A stretch of 64,000 nucleotides of DNA, taken from an uncultured Parolsenella sp. Its GTDB lineage: Bacteria; Actinomycetota; Coriobacteriia; Coriobacteriales; Atopobiaceae. Positions 42,801-51,607 of this stretch are shown here, in pieces; position 1 is the first letter of the stretch, and every line of letters starts with the position of its first letter. The notes below the pieces were generated by a model. The model made no database searches. It saw only the letters and a program-made list of their open reading frames with translations, and had not been told where the DNA came from. The position numbers were made by a program, and so were the translations under genes. Where the stretch lies: positions 1 to 64,000 of the forward strand of contig CAKUNF010000007.1 in assembly GCA_934668375.1 (NCBI GenBank), in the 5' to 3' direction.

Positions 42801-45800
42801 CTGCCCCGCGCTCTCATACGCAGAAGGAAGGTCTTGCCAGACACTGTCGCTCGAAAAGTTGCCCGTGCTGTCCGAGGCGATGCGCTCAACGGTGTTCTGG
42901 CCGCTCGGCAGCACGCTGCCCTCTGGGCACGAGTAGTCCGAGAACGGCGCCCCATGCGCAAGCGAGAGGCCAAAGACCTGCTCGTAGACGCTGCCAGCCT
43001 CTGCCCACGCACCCCAGGCACCGCCCGTCTCGCGCACGCGTGCCTGCAGCGTCACGTAGACGACCGGGCGCTGGCGCCACGCGTCGGAGGAATCCCCCAC
43101 CCACGTCTTGGTAAATCCCACCTTGGTCTTGAGGTAGTTGTCGATGCGCCCCACGGACAGCGCGTTGCCGTCATAGCTGGACATATCAACGGTGCCGCCG
43201 TTGGCGCCGGAGCTCACGAGGTAGTCGCCGCCGTCCGCGGCCTTCTCACGCACCTCGTAGCGCCAGTACGTGCCGTCCGGGGCGATACGCTCGAGGTTGG
43301 AGATGGTGTAGGTCCATTTGTCTGCGCTGCCGTCCGAGCCCGCGGCCTTGTTCCAGCTCACGTAGTTTGCTGCATCGGGGTCGGAGCCCTGAAGCGTCAC
43401 CACGCCGCCATCCGTGGCATCGAGCTGGCCGTTCGCATAGCGGCGCGTCACGACGAGCTCGATGTCCTCGGGCCTCGTTCCTGCGGCGTTGTGCTGGTCG
43501 TACCAGTACTTGGTGCCCGTGAGCTCGCCGAAGTCATCGTCTTGGCCAAAGTAGGAGTTCTGGAACGTGTAGTCCACGGAGTAGTCGTCTGACACGACGG
43601 AGTCGGTGGGCTGCGCATAGAGGGCCGAGCCCTCCTCAAGCTGGGAGACCTTCGCGGAGTTGTCGGTGCGCACCGAGCCGTCCGCGAGGACGTCGGCACC
43701 GGTCCACGGGACCCTGAGGTCTGCGGAGCCGTAGACGAGGTCTCCGGTGCCCACGCTCGTGTTGTAGCCATTGATGGGCTGCTCGGCCACGAAGTAGACC
43801 CAATACGTGCCCGCCGGCGTGTAGACGTCCAGGTCATCGAAGCTCATGACGCGCATGAACTGTCCCTGGGCGTTCGCGCGCTCGCCTTCAAGCGACATGG
43901 TCTTGGTCTCCACGAGCTGCGCCTGAGAGGCCTCGCCGTTAGGGCGCACGTAGTAGCGATAGAGGGCAAACGTGCAGTTGGGAAGCAGGTCTCCCGGCTG
44001 AAGGCCAGAGAAGAGCTTCTTCACCGTGAGGCGACCCTTGGCAGAGTCGTTGGCGATGTTGCGGATCCGATAGCTCTCCGAGGCGCCGTAATGCACGGTG
44101 TAGACGCCGTTGGCCCCCTCCTCGGGGGTCTCTCCGCCCTCAAGGTCGGAGACGTCAAAGCCACCAGGCACGTCCGAGCCGTCCTCGGACGTGCGGATCA
44201 GGCCGTCGATAATCTCGCGCACGCGATACTCGTAGGCACGGCCGTTGCGATCGTACTTGGGAAGTGCCCGCGCGTCACTCGCGTCGTCATCGTTGCTGCC
44301 ATAGTGCGACATCGTGAACGAGTAGCGGTTGCCGCGGACCTGAGCGAGGTTGCCCGTCCAGGCCACGGCCGTGGTGCCGTCGGCAACGGCATAGTCGGCC
44401 TCTCCGGAGGAGTCATAGCTCAAGACGCTGTAGTCGCCCTTGGAAGCACCGGCCGAGACGGAGAGCTCTCCCCAGTCGTTGCCGCCGGAAGCCCACGAGC
44501 CGTCCGCTTCATAGTGGCCGCCCGCAACACGACGCTGCAGGAAGAACTCGATGCTCGGCAGGTCCTCGCGCAGAAATCCGCTCGGGAGGTTTGCCCAGAT
44601 CTTCTCGCCCGGAATGCTCACCGAGGCCGCAAGTCCGATGTTAAACGTGCCATCCTCTCGCACGGCATAGCCGGCATTGCCCGAGACAGTGCCATCTACC
44701 TGCACGTTATTGGGAGACTCGGCCTTGAAGGAGTCGCTGGCGTTCGCCTCGTCCCACTCAGAGCTGCCTGGATAGCCCGCGTTCTCGGGGTCATCGGCGC
44801 TCGCGCCGTACGTGAACCAGGGATCAGCGTAGTCGAGGTTCGCGTAGGTGGAGTCGCTCTGGCTGTGATGGACGGAGGCGTAGTAGACGATCTCTCCGCC
44901 ATGCTCGTCGTACTTGGCAAGGCCGTTCACCGTGGCGTATTGGCTGTAGAGCGCGTCCTGGCCGGTCTCGCCCTCGCCCGCCCAGTTGTAGTGCTGGTAT
45001 CCCTCGACGGGTTCCACGGAGTAGACGGGGTTTCCGTCCGCGTCGAACTCGGGGTTACCGTCCGCGTCATAGACGTGTACGCGGCGGTAGAGCGTGAGGT
45101 AGATGTCGACGCGCTGGTCGAGCGTGTCCTTGACGTAGTGGTCGTACCAGCGGGTATGGAACGTCACGTCCTTCGTGGCGCTACGCGCGTTCGTGAACGA
45201 CCACTCCATGAGGTCGAGGTGGTGCCAGGGCGAGGCTTCGCCACCAAACTGCTCGGAGTAGCTGGTCTGGGAGCTCACGTAGTCGCCCGAATCGCCATCC
45301 CAGGACTCCGAGACGCCCCAGCGAAGGACATCGCCGTTGGCGTTGTACTTGGGAAGGCCTTGGATGGTGTACGCATCGTGGTTGCCGCCAAGGCGGTCCA
45401 CATGCACGAGCAGCGTGTGCCCGTCGTCGGAGACCTCGGTGTTGTCACGGTTGAGGCGAGAGACCGAGAAGGCCTGGTCGACGGCATCGCGGCCCGTCAC
45501 CGTGCCCTCGCCGCGAACGGGCAACGGGTCCAAGCCCTCGACGTTGGCAAGAAGCTCGCCGTTCTCGTCATAGGAGAACGTGACCTCTCCTTCCGTATTG
45601 GTGATGCGGAAGTCTGCCTTGGGGCGATCGGCCCCATCGACACCGACGTCTGCCCAGGACTTGTAGATGTCAATGTGCGCGAGGCCCACGCGCCTGTTCG
45701 TGACCTCAAGCGAGCCGAGAACGTCGTTCTTGCCGTAACTCACCTCGTAGGCATAGTCGCTTGTGAGCATGCGCTGCGAGCCGTCGTCGGCGTTGTTCCA

Positions 45801-48800
45801 GGAGGCAAGGAGCATCTCGTAGGACTCGTTACCGGCATCTGCCTGGGCCTGGGCCTGCTCCTTGGTAATGACGCGCGTCTCTCCAACCGCAACGGAGTCC
45901 TCAAGCGAGGTGCCCTCCGTCTCGGTCGAGAGCTCGGAGATGGTGAAGTCATCGTTGGTGAGCCCGCCAATGGGCACGGAGAGCTGTCCCAGCCACTCGT
46001 TCGTGGCATCGAGCGCAACCTCGCCAACCTTGTCGCCGGCCGCATAGCGCACCGTGCCGGCGGCATTGGCCATATCATGCTTGGCGTAGACGCCCACGCG
46101 CACGCTGGGCCGCGCCGTGTTGTTGCCGCCGTCGAGCCAGCGCTTGCTCACGCGAACGATGGAAGCCTCCCCGCCCGTGCCTGGCGTGTTGCGCAGCGTC
46201 GTCGTGAGCGAGTCCGCGTCATAGCTGTGGTCTCCCCAATAGCCGGACTTCTCGCCCTCGATGACCTGATAGCTGTAGCGGTGGCCGTCCGGCGCGAACT
46301 TGGGCAGGCTCGAGAAGTCCAGGTGCCAGGGGCTCGTCTCCTGGACGGTCGATGCCGTAGAGTAGATGCCGAACGACCAGAAGTCCACCTCGTCACCCAT
46401 CATGGCCGAGCCATCCGGGTTCTTGAGCTCGGTGGCATCGTCGTCGGGCGTGCCGTCCATCTGGAACTCGCCGATGAGCTCGCCATCGCGAATGAGTCTC
46501 ACGGACACGGTGCCTACGTCGTGCGTGTCGCCATAGGGCTTGGCGTCCTGCGTCCACTGGGTGTTGCCATCCGCGTCGGTGACGACGTTGCCCTCGTCGT
46601 CCACCTGCGCCCAGAGCTTGTCCACGTGGCGCTCCGTCGTGTTGGCATAGCGGTTCGTGATCGTGCCCGTGGCCGGGTCGTTATGCGAGACGAACATCAC
46701 CGAGTCGGTGTTGCCGCTCTCGTCAGTGAGGTCGAGGAAGAACATGCCATCCATGTAGTCATCCGAGGGCAAGAAGAAGCCAAAGCCATCGCCCTTGTCG
46801 ACGTTGACCTCAATCCAGCGGTAGACGTACTCCTCGCCGTGGGCGTCGTACTTGTCGTAGTTGCCCGAGAGCGTCTGGCTCATGTTCTCGGCGTTCCAGC
46901 CCGTGAGCTCCTGGACTGTGGGCGTCTCGCCGGGACCGGCCTCGAAGTCGGTCCACTCGTAGGTGCCCACCCAGTTGCCGTCCTCGTCATACATCGGGTC
47001 ATAGTTTGGCATCCAGACGCCCGAGCCCGGGTAGGTCTCGTAGGCATGGCGCTTGAGGATACGCTGGCACTTCATCGTGACCACGACGTCGGAGAGTTGG
47101 TCCTGGTAGGCCGCGGCGTCCCAGGTCTTCGTGACGGTCTGCGGGCTTACCTGCGTGCGCACGTTCGAGACGGTGCCTCCGTCGTAGATGGGTAGGTCGT
47201 CCGTGGGACGAGTCGTTGAGCTGTTCTGAGCGTCCATGTGCTCGGTTCTCGCGCCGTTCCAATAGTTGGGCCCCGGGTCGGAGCCCTGCTCGACGTTACC
47301 CTCGGCATCCAGGCTGCCCATGACCTGCGAATAGCCGCTGCCCTCGATGTCCTCGCGCACGAAGTAGACGTAGGGGTAGCCGTCCTGGTCGTACTTGGGA
47401 AGCTTCGCGCCCTCGGCCTGCGCCTTAAACAGGGCGGTGAGGTCCACCGTGACGTTGTTCTGCGGGATGTCCCCGCCAATGCCGCCGTACTCCATGGGCC
47501 CGAGGGCTGCGTTCTGCTCGGCGCTCATCGTCACGGAGGCAAACTCGCCGTTGTCGAACTGGACCTGCGCGGCGGTGAGCGAGCTCTGGCCCTGCTTGTC
47601 CGAGTAACGCCACAGCGTGTAGGTGGTGGCGGGACGCGCGGATGGGTCGTCGTCGAGCCAGACCTTCGTGGCCGAGAACGACGTGTTGCCCGTGCGCGTC
47701 ACGGTCATCGACCCCGAGCCGAAGCTCGCCGAGGCGTCGGAGCCCGTCGTGATCGAGCCGGCGTTGTCGTACCACACCTGGTAGTAGTCGCGGTAGCCGT
47801 CCGAATTTGAGTTCTCGATCTCGTCTTGCCAAAGGCGCAGGTCAACCGCGCCCTGGTCCTGGGTGAACAGGGGCGCGTAGAGACTCAGCACGTAGGAGTT
47901 GGCATCGGAGTCGGCAGACTCCACGAGCGAGGCGCGCAGCAGCTGCATTGTCTCGTCAAGCTCGTCACCGGCGAAGCCCTTGTAGAACTCGTCGCCCACC
48001 CAGGCGCCAAGGTGGACGTGGTCGCGCACGCGCGTGCCGTCCGAGAGCGTGGCGTCGAGCCAGTCATAGAGGTTGCCGTAGCTCTCGGAACCCGCGCCAA
48101 GGTTGAGCACGACGTTCACGCTCTTGCGCGAGACGGCGGCGAGGCACTCGCGCTCGAACGGCACGACGTCCGCATCAAGCTTGCCGGCCGCCATGACGAG
48201 GTAGGAGGGCTCGCCGTCTGCCGTCTCATAGAGCAGCGCGCCCTCGGTGACGCTCTCCTCGTGGTCGCCCGCCACCTCATGCGTGATGCAGTAGGTGACC
48301 TTGCGCGCCTCGGTCGTGGTCGTGGAGGTGGGGTTGCCGTTCTCGTCGATGCCGGGCGTCACCGTGGTGGTGACGGCGGCCGCGGGCAGACCCGTCGCGC
48401 TCGTGGCCGTGTACTCGTTCGTTGCTGTGGCGACAACCGAGACGAGCTCGGGCTCGGCTCCATAGGAGGAGGGAGCGCTCTTGCGAATCTCGTCAAGCTC
48501 GTCTTGCGTGAGGCCCAGCAGGCGCTGAGCGTCGACGGAGACGGTCCGCCCGTCGGTCGTGAGCGGATAGCGCGCTTCATCGCCCTCCACCTGGAAGTAG
48601 AGACGATACTCGCACCGGGACGCGAGCTGCGCCGCCGAGGGTCGCTCGGCACTGCTGTTGTCGGCCCAGGCGGTCACGAAGTCGCTCGCAGCCGCCGTGC
48701 GGTCCGAGCTGGGGGCAACGCTCACGGAGGCGACGCCCGATGCGGGCTCGGACTGGCCGCCGGAAGACGAATCCAGCTCGGCGGGCGCACCGCCCTCAAC

Positions 48801-49640
48801 GACCAAGCCGAGTCCACGTGCCACATCGTCGCGAGCAGGAAGGGAGAGCTCGGCCGTGCGAACGGCGCCGCTCGAGAGCTCCTGCAGCGTCCAAACGAGA
48901 GCTGAGGCGGTCTGTCCCAGCGCACCCGAGTCGAGCGTAACGGGCATGGCTGCCACGCAGCGAGACGAGGTGCGCCCGTTCAGGGCATCAAGGAGCGTCA
49001 CCGTGGCGACGCCATCCTGGAACCGAAGCACGCCGACCTGCTCGGTGGTTGCGTTGCCCTGGTCGTCAGCGGCATAGACAGGCACGTCGTCCGCCGTTGC
49101 GGCCGAGACGCCACCGGGAAGCGTGACGGCAAACGAGTCCCCCGCAACCAGGCCGCCAGCCGCCAGGGTGGCATCGGCATCACGGGAGGCATCGAGGTCG
49201 ATGGAGAGGTTGAGGGAGGCAGCGATGCGTCCGGGGAGCGTCACGGAGCCGGGCGAGGCGGCAGCCACCGCACCGGAGACGTCCGTGTCCCCATAGCTGG
49301 GCGCAAGGCCCGTCGAGGAGAGCACGAGGGCGTCCGTGTGAGAGGTCCAGTCAACGGGTTGTGTGCGTGAGACGGCCTCGGAGGCCGTCTCGGCCGCGCC
49401 GGCATCGTCCGCATCGGCCGCGCTCTGCGCCTGCGTCTGCGTCTGCGTCTGAGCAATCTGCTGACCAAGGTCCTGCAGCCCCTCGGCTATGGCCTCGGTC
49501 GTATTGGCGCCATAGATGGCCTGAAACACCAGCACCCACGTGAGAAACAGGGCGAGGCCCCTGCGAGCATGACACTTCGCGAGAGAAACTCCCTCGCGCG
49601 CAGAATTGATACGACTACTCGAGGCCGACTTTCGCGCCAT
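36717..49640 (-). CDS. Giant LPXTG-anchored Cna-B/SpaA-domain surface protein
   Basis: A surface adhesin or fibre-like protein of about 4307 aa. The N-terminus MARKSASSSRINSAREG is basic, followed by a hydrophobic secretion segment (about 28-45, ALFLTWVLVFQAIYGA) and a Gln/Thr stretch. Residues about 80-640 are an adhesin-like region with beta-rich GDSFAVTLPGGV and a charged middle. Residues about 655-2600 hold about twelve Cna-B-like domains (TKxW starts). Residues about 2609-4265 hold thirteen SpaA-like domains with E-box motifs, for example ITETQAPAGY. The anchor is LPQTG near 4273, then a hydrophobic stretch and RRRRRRA. Intramolecular isopeptide bonds are expected in both arrays. The start at 49640 has AAGGG and GGAG upstream; the frame extends to 49745. 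No sortase gene lies in the window. The ligand is unknown. Confidence 0.92.
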   Translation of the reverse strand: MARKSASSSRINSAREGVSLAKCHARRGLALFLTWVLVFQAIYGANTTEAIAEGLQDLGQQIAQTQTQTQAQSAADADDAGAAETASEAVSRTQPVDWTSHTDALVLSSTGLAPSYGDTDVSGAVAAASPGSVTLPGRIAASLNLSIDLDASRDADATLAAGGLVAGDSFAVTLPGGVSAATADDVPVYAADDQGNATTEQVGVLRFQDGVATVTLLDALNGRTSSRCVAAMPVTLDSGALGQTASALVWTLQELSSGAVRTAELSLPARDDVARGLGLVVEGGAPAELDSSSGGQSEPASGVASVSVAPSSDRTAAASDFVTAWADNSSAERPSAAQLASRCEYRLYFQVEGDEARYPLTTDGRTVSVDAQRLLGLTQDELDEIRKSAPSSYGAEPELVSVVATATNEYTATSATGLPAAAVTTTVTPGIDENGNPTSTTTTEARKVTYCITHEVAGDHEESVTEGALLYETADGEPSYLVMAAGKLDADVVPFERECLAAVSRKSVNVVLNLGAGSESYGNLYDWLDATLSDGTRVRDHVHLGAWVGDEFYKGFAGDELDETMQLLRASLVESADSDANSYVLSLYAPLFTQDQGAVDLRLWQDEIENSNSDGYRDYYQVWYDNAGSITTGSDASASFGSGSMTVTRTGNTSFSATKVWLDDDPSARPATTYTLWRYSDKQGQSSLTAAQVQFDNGEFASVTMSAEQNAALGPMEYGGIGGDIPQNNVTVDLTALFKAQAEGAKLPKYDQDGYPYVYFVREDIEGSGYSQVMGSLDAEGNVEQGSDPGPNYWNGARTEHMDAQNSSTTRPTDDLPIYDGGTVSNVRTQVSPQTVTKTWDAAAYQDQLSDVVVTMKCQRILKRHAYETYPGSGVWMPNYDPMYDEDGNWVGTYEWTDFEAGPGETPTVQELTGWNAENMSQTLSGNYDKYDAHGEEYVYRWIEVNVDKGDGFGFFLPSDDYMDGMFFLDLTDESGNTDSVMFVSHNDPATGTITNRYANTTERHVDKLWAQVDDEGNVVTDADGNTQWTQDAKPYGDTHDVGTVSVRLIRDGELIGEFQMDGTPDDDATELKNPDGSAMMGDEVDFWSFGIYSTASTVQETSPWHLDFSSLPKFAPDGHRYSYQVIEGEKSGYWGDHSYDADSLTTTLRNTPGTGGEASIVRVSKRWLDGGNNTARPSVRVGVYAKHDMANAAGTVRYAAGDKVGEVALDATNEWLGQLSVPIGGLTNDDFTISELSTETEGTSLEDSVAVGETRVITKEQAQAQADAGNESYEMLLASWNNADDGSQRMLTSDYAYEVSYGKNDVLGSLEVTNRRVGLAHIDIYKSWADVGVDGADRPKADFRITNTEGEVTFSYDENGELLANVEGLDPLPVRGEGTVTGRDAVDQAFSVSRLNRDNTEVSDDGHTLLVHVDRLGGNHDAYTIQGLPKYNANGDVLRWGVSESWDGDSGDYVSSQTSYSEQFGGEASPWHHLDLMEWSFTNARSATKDVTFHTRWYDHYVKDTLDQRVDIYLTLYRRVHVYDADGNPEFDADGNPVYSVEPVEGYQHYNWAGEGETGQDALYSQYATVNGLAKYDEHGGEIVYYASVHHSQSDSTYANLDYADPWFTYGASADDPENAGYPGSSEWDEANASDSFKAESPNNVQVDGTVSGNAGYAVREDGTFNIGLAASVSIPGEKIWANLPSGFLREDLPSIEFFLQRRVAGGHYEADGSWASGGNDWGELSVSAGASKGDYSVLSYDSSGEADYAVADGTTAVAWTGNLAQVRGNRYSFTMSHYGSNDDDASDARALPKYDRNGRAYEYRVREIIDGLIRTSEDGSDVPGGFDVSDLEGGETPEEGANGVYTVHYGASESYRIRNIANDSAKGRLTVKKLFSGLQPGDLLPNCTFALYRYYVRPNGEASQAQLVETKTMSLEGERANAQGQFMRVMSFDDLDVYTPAGTYWVYFVAEQPINGYNTSVGTGDLVYGSADLRVPWTGADVLADGSVRTDNSAKVSQLEEGSALYAQPTDSVVSDDYSVDYTFQNSYFGQDDDFGELTGTKYWYDQHNAAGTRPEDIELVVTRRYANGQLDATDGGVVTLQGSDPDAANYVSWNKAAGSDGSADKWTYTISNLERIAPDGTYWRYEVREKAADGGDYLVSSGANGGTVDMSSYDGNALSVGRIDNYLKTKVGFTKTWVGDSSDAWRQRPVVYVTLQARVRETGGAWGAWAEAGSVYEQVFGLSLAHGAPFSDYSCPEGSVLPSGQNTVERIASDSTGNFSSDSVWQDLPSAYESAGQAYELDYRVVETRLVYDKKGEQVVVDVDAPGDDGVYGSVEGAYQPSQSEKSWTNGDTYKHSTITNALVDATSLTVTKTWDDEGNAWASRPGTASVGDTWSVTYVLQRRTNGGQWRWLTSYGTNLTSPFDASGNLDSRLRAVTVSGMGDSASATFDALPLHTKGGGTYEYRAVELVRGSYDVDGGEVLATSGASSLVVSSGAGASSAYTNELRTVSLSGTKSWNDWGAGIAAQLSPETCGIHLTLRRSTDDGATWEDALRADGSEASPTWSATADGIWAYTFDGLPETDQQGRAYTYRAIETDGSVPGFFSDKSASADGTAADGSIANVATRLTFDKVGDGTTGSAADGSLNGVRFVMSRDGQKVATWERGEDGVVTATVGGDVQAGAIAGYIVGLPAGTYTVHEDKTPAGYVAAADFTVTIGADGSVSTSAGGVVAADGTATVAPQRGNACVRVPNSVFRAQVSLEKYFSHGGAKVAVPGMTFDLYRVGENGVDALVATGITTDAQGTWSSAASDIAVETDATGTSVLGALYQRLSDGLPQGSYYLLETGASALTQQSSARYDFSVGADDHAKTVSVSAENDEFSASIHLAKVDGETGAAIDGAVFELFYTPEGSAVERSLGTLESGRGYVLDATCSRIESSSAADAGKLLVSGLKKGAYRLVEVSNEGYALPSDKPQVRWSVADEDQGADIDLADDERPWTDALTQDDALVNHPLHGNVTFQKLDEDAQGLNGAIFRLQVKQGDSWTDVAGGASLESGHAYAADVTSGGVSKLAATGALEAGRITVTNLPWGTYRLVEVEAVPGYVGKTAGGWPTSDEVTIDRSSVAGSAITPLDMGTLTNRKATINIKKVSWGDGSALAGAHFAVRVASGEPFLDGAAVKYLTTDASGIARADAPSAASDGNSNELAGAVEVGQSYVITETQAPAGYGTPDPSSFTVAVAEDGTLVAVGEASDAWRIDTSDGVSTLTVRDKAISLQFKKVDENGDPLVGAEFTLSGVFADGQGEKVVSPAGDGAVAFSPDGMLEGEVYTLHESQPPVGYATVADLQFQVAHAGDGEVCIKPVGEMPSGWTISDDGVTATAADEPVEFLIQKRAAGNEDVLLANAEFTITGLFVDDEGEVTRATYSGITNASGTIRSVDCIAAGTRVEVTGEDGSKTSEVADGVYEVSETGAPYGYELADSTLRVRIAADGSMSVVGDAAGGWSLDASAATVTLADDPIRLAFAKVANGSEQPLEGAEFSIAGVFAAEDGTLDNEGHTQYLSGLSVDELSQLRFVAGEGYRLSETKAPAGYELISGFVDFDVTEQGTITRFSSSAGNGSYGLSANRLTLTARDLPVELTITKSSEEGARLAGGSFSLAPTDGGAFADGSTAAITLVTDANGVARLDGASSGASLSAMLVAGNTYVLSEATPPAGYKRLSGEVRVAVAADGSVILEGQDAVANGSVALRGGDAISVTDEAVPFAIVKYGEAGEDGARPTLAGARFCVTPQAGSAFADGSTEGRKVTTGDDGRAGAELAGMLVVGGTYGIREVEAPAGYTRIDHELVVRVSDDGTLVAVFGGQDETAALRGYEVVGDELRVFTGAVTDDATSLTVMKRDADNPLVGLDGATFALAPVDGFTFADGSTDARQVTTAETGGVSGIASFDRALLRADATSVYELRETRAPDGYSLSGQSVLLRVGFDGSVVAVRPQADGYVEMGAEELASLGFALTDNISTLVATDKPVDVTLRKTGEDGAALAGATFTLTPADGTNDYGEPNRFASGSETDVLELTSTTEGLLLSRQLVVGNTYELEETAAPDGYAVCGGRVLLHVNEDGTVAVSPVDEGALVSAEVAANEPACAYKVGDDGVTVTLADPMTRLSITKVGSDGATGASMSGARFEVRGRFAGASEEGSLVLETGVDGRTPQLAGKLVAGERYVVREVVAPEGYELLGSEFTLWVREDGTIVSGGDAVGWSLCPSEDGVATLTATDDPTPVPPLPAAPDGPSSTRRQLPQTGDVLVRQLPALTAAAGLVLLAIGLRRRRRRA
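36850..41815 (-). repeat. Array of thirteen SpaA-like domains
   Basis: Thirteen units of about 120-140 residues each begin with a beta strand of the form xFxKVxxDG...L.GA.F.L and include an E-box with a conserved Glu followed by PxGY (for example HEDKTPAGY, ETKAPAGY, EVVAPEGY). The Lys at the start and the Glu of the E-box fit the isopeptide partners of this family. The units are diverged, not exact repeats, so recent duplication is not visible. Confidence 0.8.
41830..47680 (-). repeat. Array of about twelve Cna-B-like domains
   Basis: Units of about 130-200 residues begin with TKxW or a variant, for example SATKVWLDDDPSARP, TVTKTWDAAAY, VSKRWLDGG, LTGTKYWYDQHNAAGTRP and SGTKSWNDWGAG. Each continues with beta strands ending in a YxYxVxE pattern such as YEYRVREI or YRYEVRE. 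Spacing and sequence vary more than in the SpaA array. Boundaries are approximate. Confidence 0.7.
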
Positions 49641-49715
49641 AGCCCTTTTCTCCGTTCCACCTATGAAAAAGAAGTCGGCAAAAACTGCCGCCCCCTCTGT
49701 ATATACGTGAGCAGA

Positions 49716-49745
49716 AGAATACCAAATATTCCCCGATCCCCCCAA
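49716..49745 (-). promoter_or_regulatory. Possible promoter of the giant surface protein gene
   Basis: TTGGGG (49740-49745), an 18-bp spacer and TATTCT (49716-49721) lie about 75 nt before the ATG, inside an AT-rich stretch after the metK terminator. The -35 is weak. Confidence 0.4.
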
Positions 49746-49770
49746 GGAGCCACGGCCAGCAGTGACCTTG

Positions 49771-49811
49771 CAAAAGAGGGGCCAAGGCGCGCACGACGCC
49801 CCGGCCCCTCT
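49771..49811 (-). terminator. Terminator of metK
   Basis: On the minus strand AGAGGGGCC (49803-49811) pairs with GGCCCCTCT (49775-49783) across a 19-nt loop and is followed by TTTTGC. It lies between the metK stop and the giant surface gene. Confidence 0.8.
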
Positions 49812-49828
49812 CGTTCTCTAAAGCTCAT

Positions 49829-49860
49829 GGTGACAGATTGACCCCGTCCCCAAGTGTCAC
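49829..49860 (-). repeat. 32-nt REP-like repeat, copy 3
   Basis: The same element as at 20134 and 31232 in the same orientation, with one substitution (GACAGATTGACC in place of GACAGTTTGACC). It ends 7 nt downstream of the metK stop codon and precedes the metK terminator. Confidence 0.85.
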
Positions 49861-49867
49861 CGTTTGA

Positions 49868-51142
<1,275 letters not shown>

Positions 51143-51211
51143 CTGCTCTCCTCTCCGGCGCGGACGCGCCGACCATCTGCGGGCCGGGCAGTCGCCCAGG
51201 CCCCGGAGACG

Positions 51212-51245
51212 AAAAAACGTCCCCCTGCCATTGCATAGGGGACGT
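51212..51245 (-). terminator. Riboswitch expression-platform terminator
   Basis: On the minus strand ACGTCCCC (51238-51245) pairs with GGGGGACGT (51217-51225) around a 12-nt loop and is followed by six T. It lies between the SAM aptamer and metK, 70 nt before the ATG. The 5' arm can also pair with the GGGGGA at the aptamer's 3' end, giving an antiterminator. Confidence 0.9.
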
Positions 51246-51261
51246 TGATGACGTGCGTCAT

Positions 51262-51408
51262 GCCTCCCCCGTCTTCCGGCCAACGTTCGGCCGCCGAGAA
51301 TTGGCACCCTGCCGGCACATGCGCTGGTGGGTTGTCGGAGCGTCATCGGGCTCGGTCCCTCGGCTCTATGCGCCACGGCGATGCAGCCATGGCGCCTCTT
51401 GACGAGGC
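51262..51408 (-). promoter_or_regulatory. SAM (S-box, SAM-I type) riboswitch controlling metK
   Basis: The minus strand carries the S-box core in order: GTCAAGAG after a P1 5' strand (GCCTCGTC), GAGC CGAGGGACCGAGCCCGATGAC GCTC as P2 with the kink-turn and pseudoknot loop, GACAACC, a P3 stem, GGTGCCAATTC, then a P4 stem (GGCGGCC/GGCCGG) with GGAAGA and the P1 3' strand (GACG...AGGC). This parallels Bacillus subtilis yitJ block by block. A 26-nt hairpin (GCGCCATGGC/GCCGTGGCGC) is inserted between J1/2 and P2. SAM binding should favour the downstream terminator and shut off metK. The riboswitch begins about 11 nt after the predicted start site. Confidence 0.88.
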
Positions 51409-51425
51409 CCTCATCGGGCTAGGAC

Positions 51426-51454
51426 AGTGTATTCCCCCACTTGGGCTGTGTAAA
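51426..51454 (-). promoter_or_regulatory. Promoter of the metK riboswitch transcript
   Basis: TTTACA (51449-51454), a 17-bp spacer and TACACT (51426-51431) form a good vegetative promoter. The rest of the 465-nt metK-to-YhgE gap (51143-51607) holds the riboswitch and terminator, and on the plus side the YhgE 5' region with a lone TATACA (51513-51518). Confidence 0.7.
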
Positions 51455-51607
51455 CCCGAGAAATTATGTAAACTTCTCAGCTAAGCGCACGAATATCGAC
51501 GAATTGATAGGGTATACAACGCTCGTCTGTGGCCCGGATTCCATCCAGGCCACATATTATGTACGCGAACGACAACGCACGGCACGAACGGCACAAGGAG
51601 TCTCCCC

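Noticed and set aside
40212..47195. Very long open frames on the plus strand opposite the giant surface gene (about 1126 and 1034 codons)
   Set aside because: They follow the codon bias of the high-GC minus-strand gene, show no domain, and lack ribosome binding sites. The minus-strand frame has clear Cna-B and SpaA domains and an LPXTG end.
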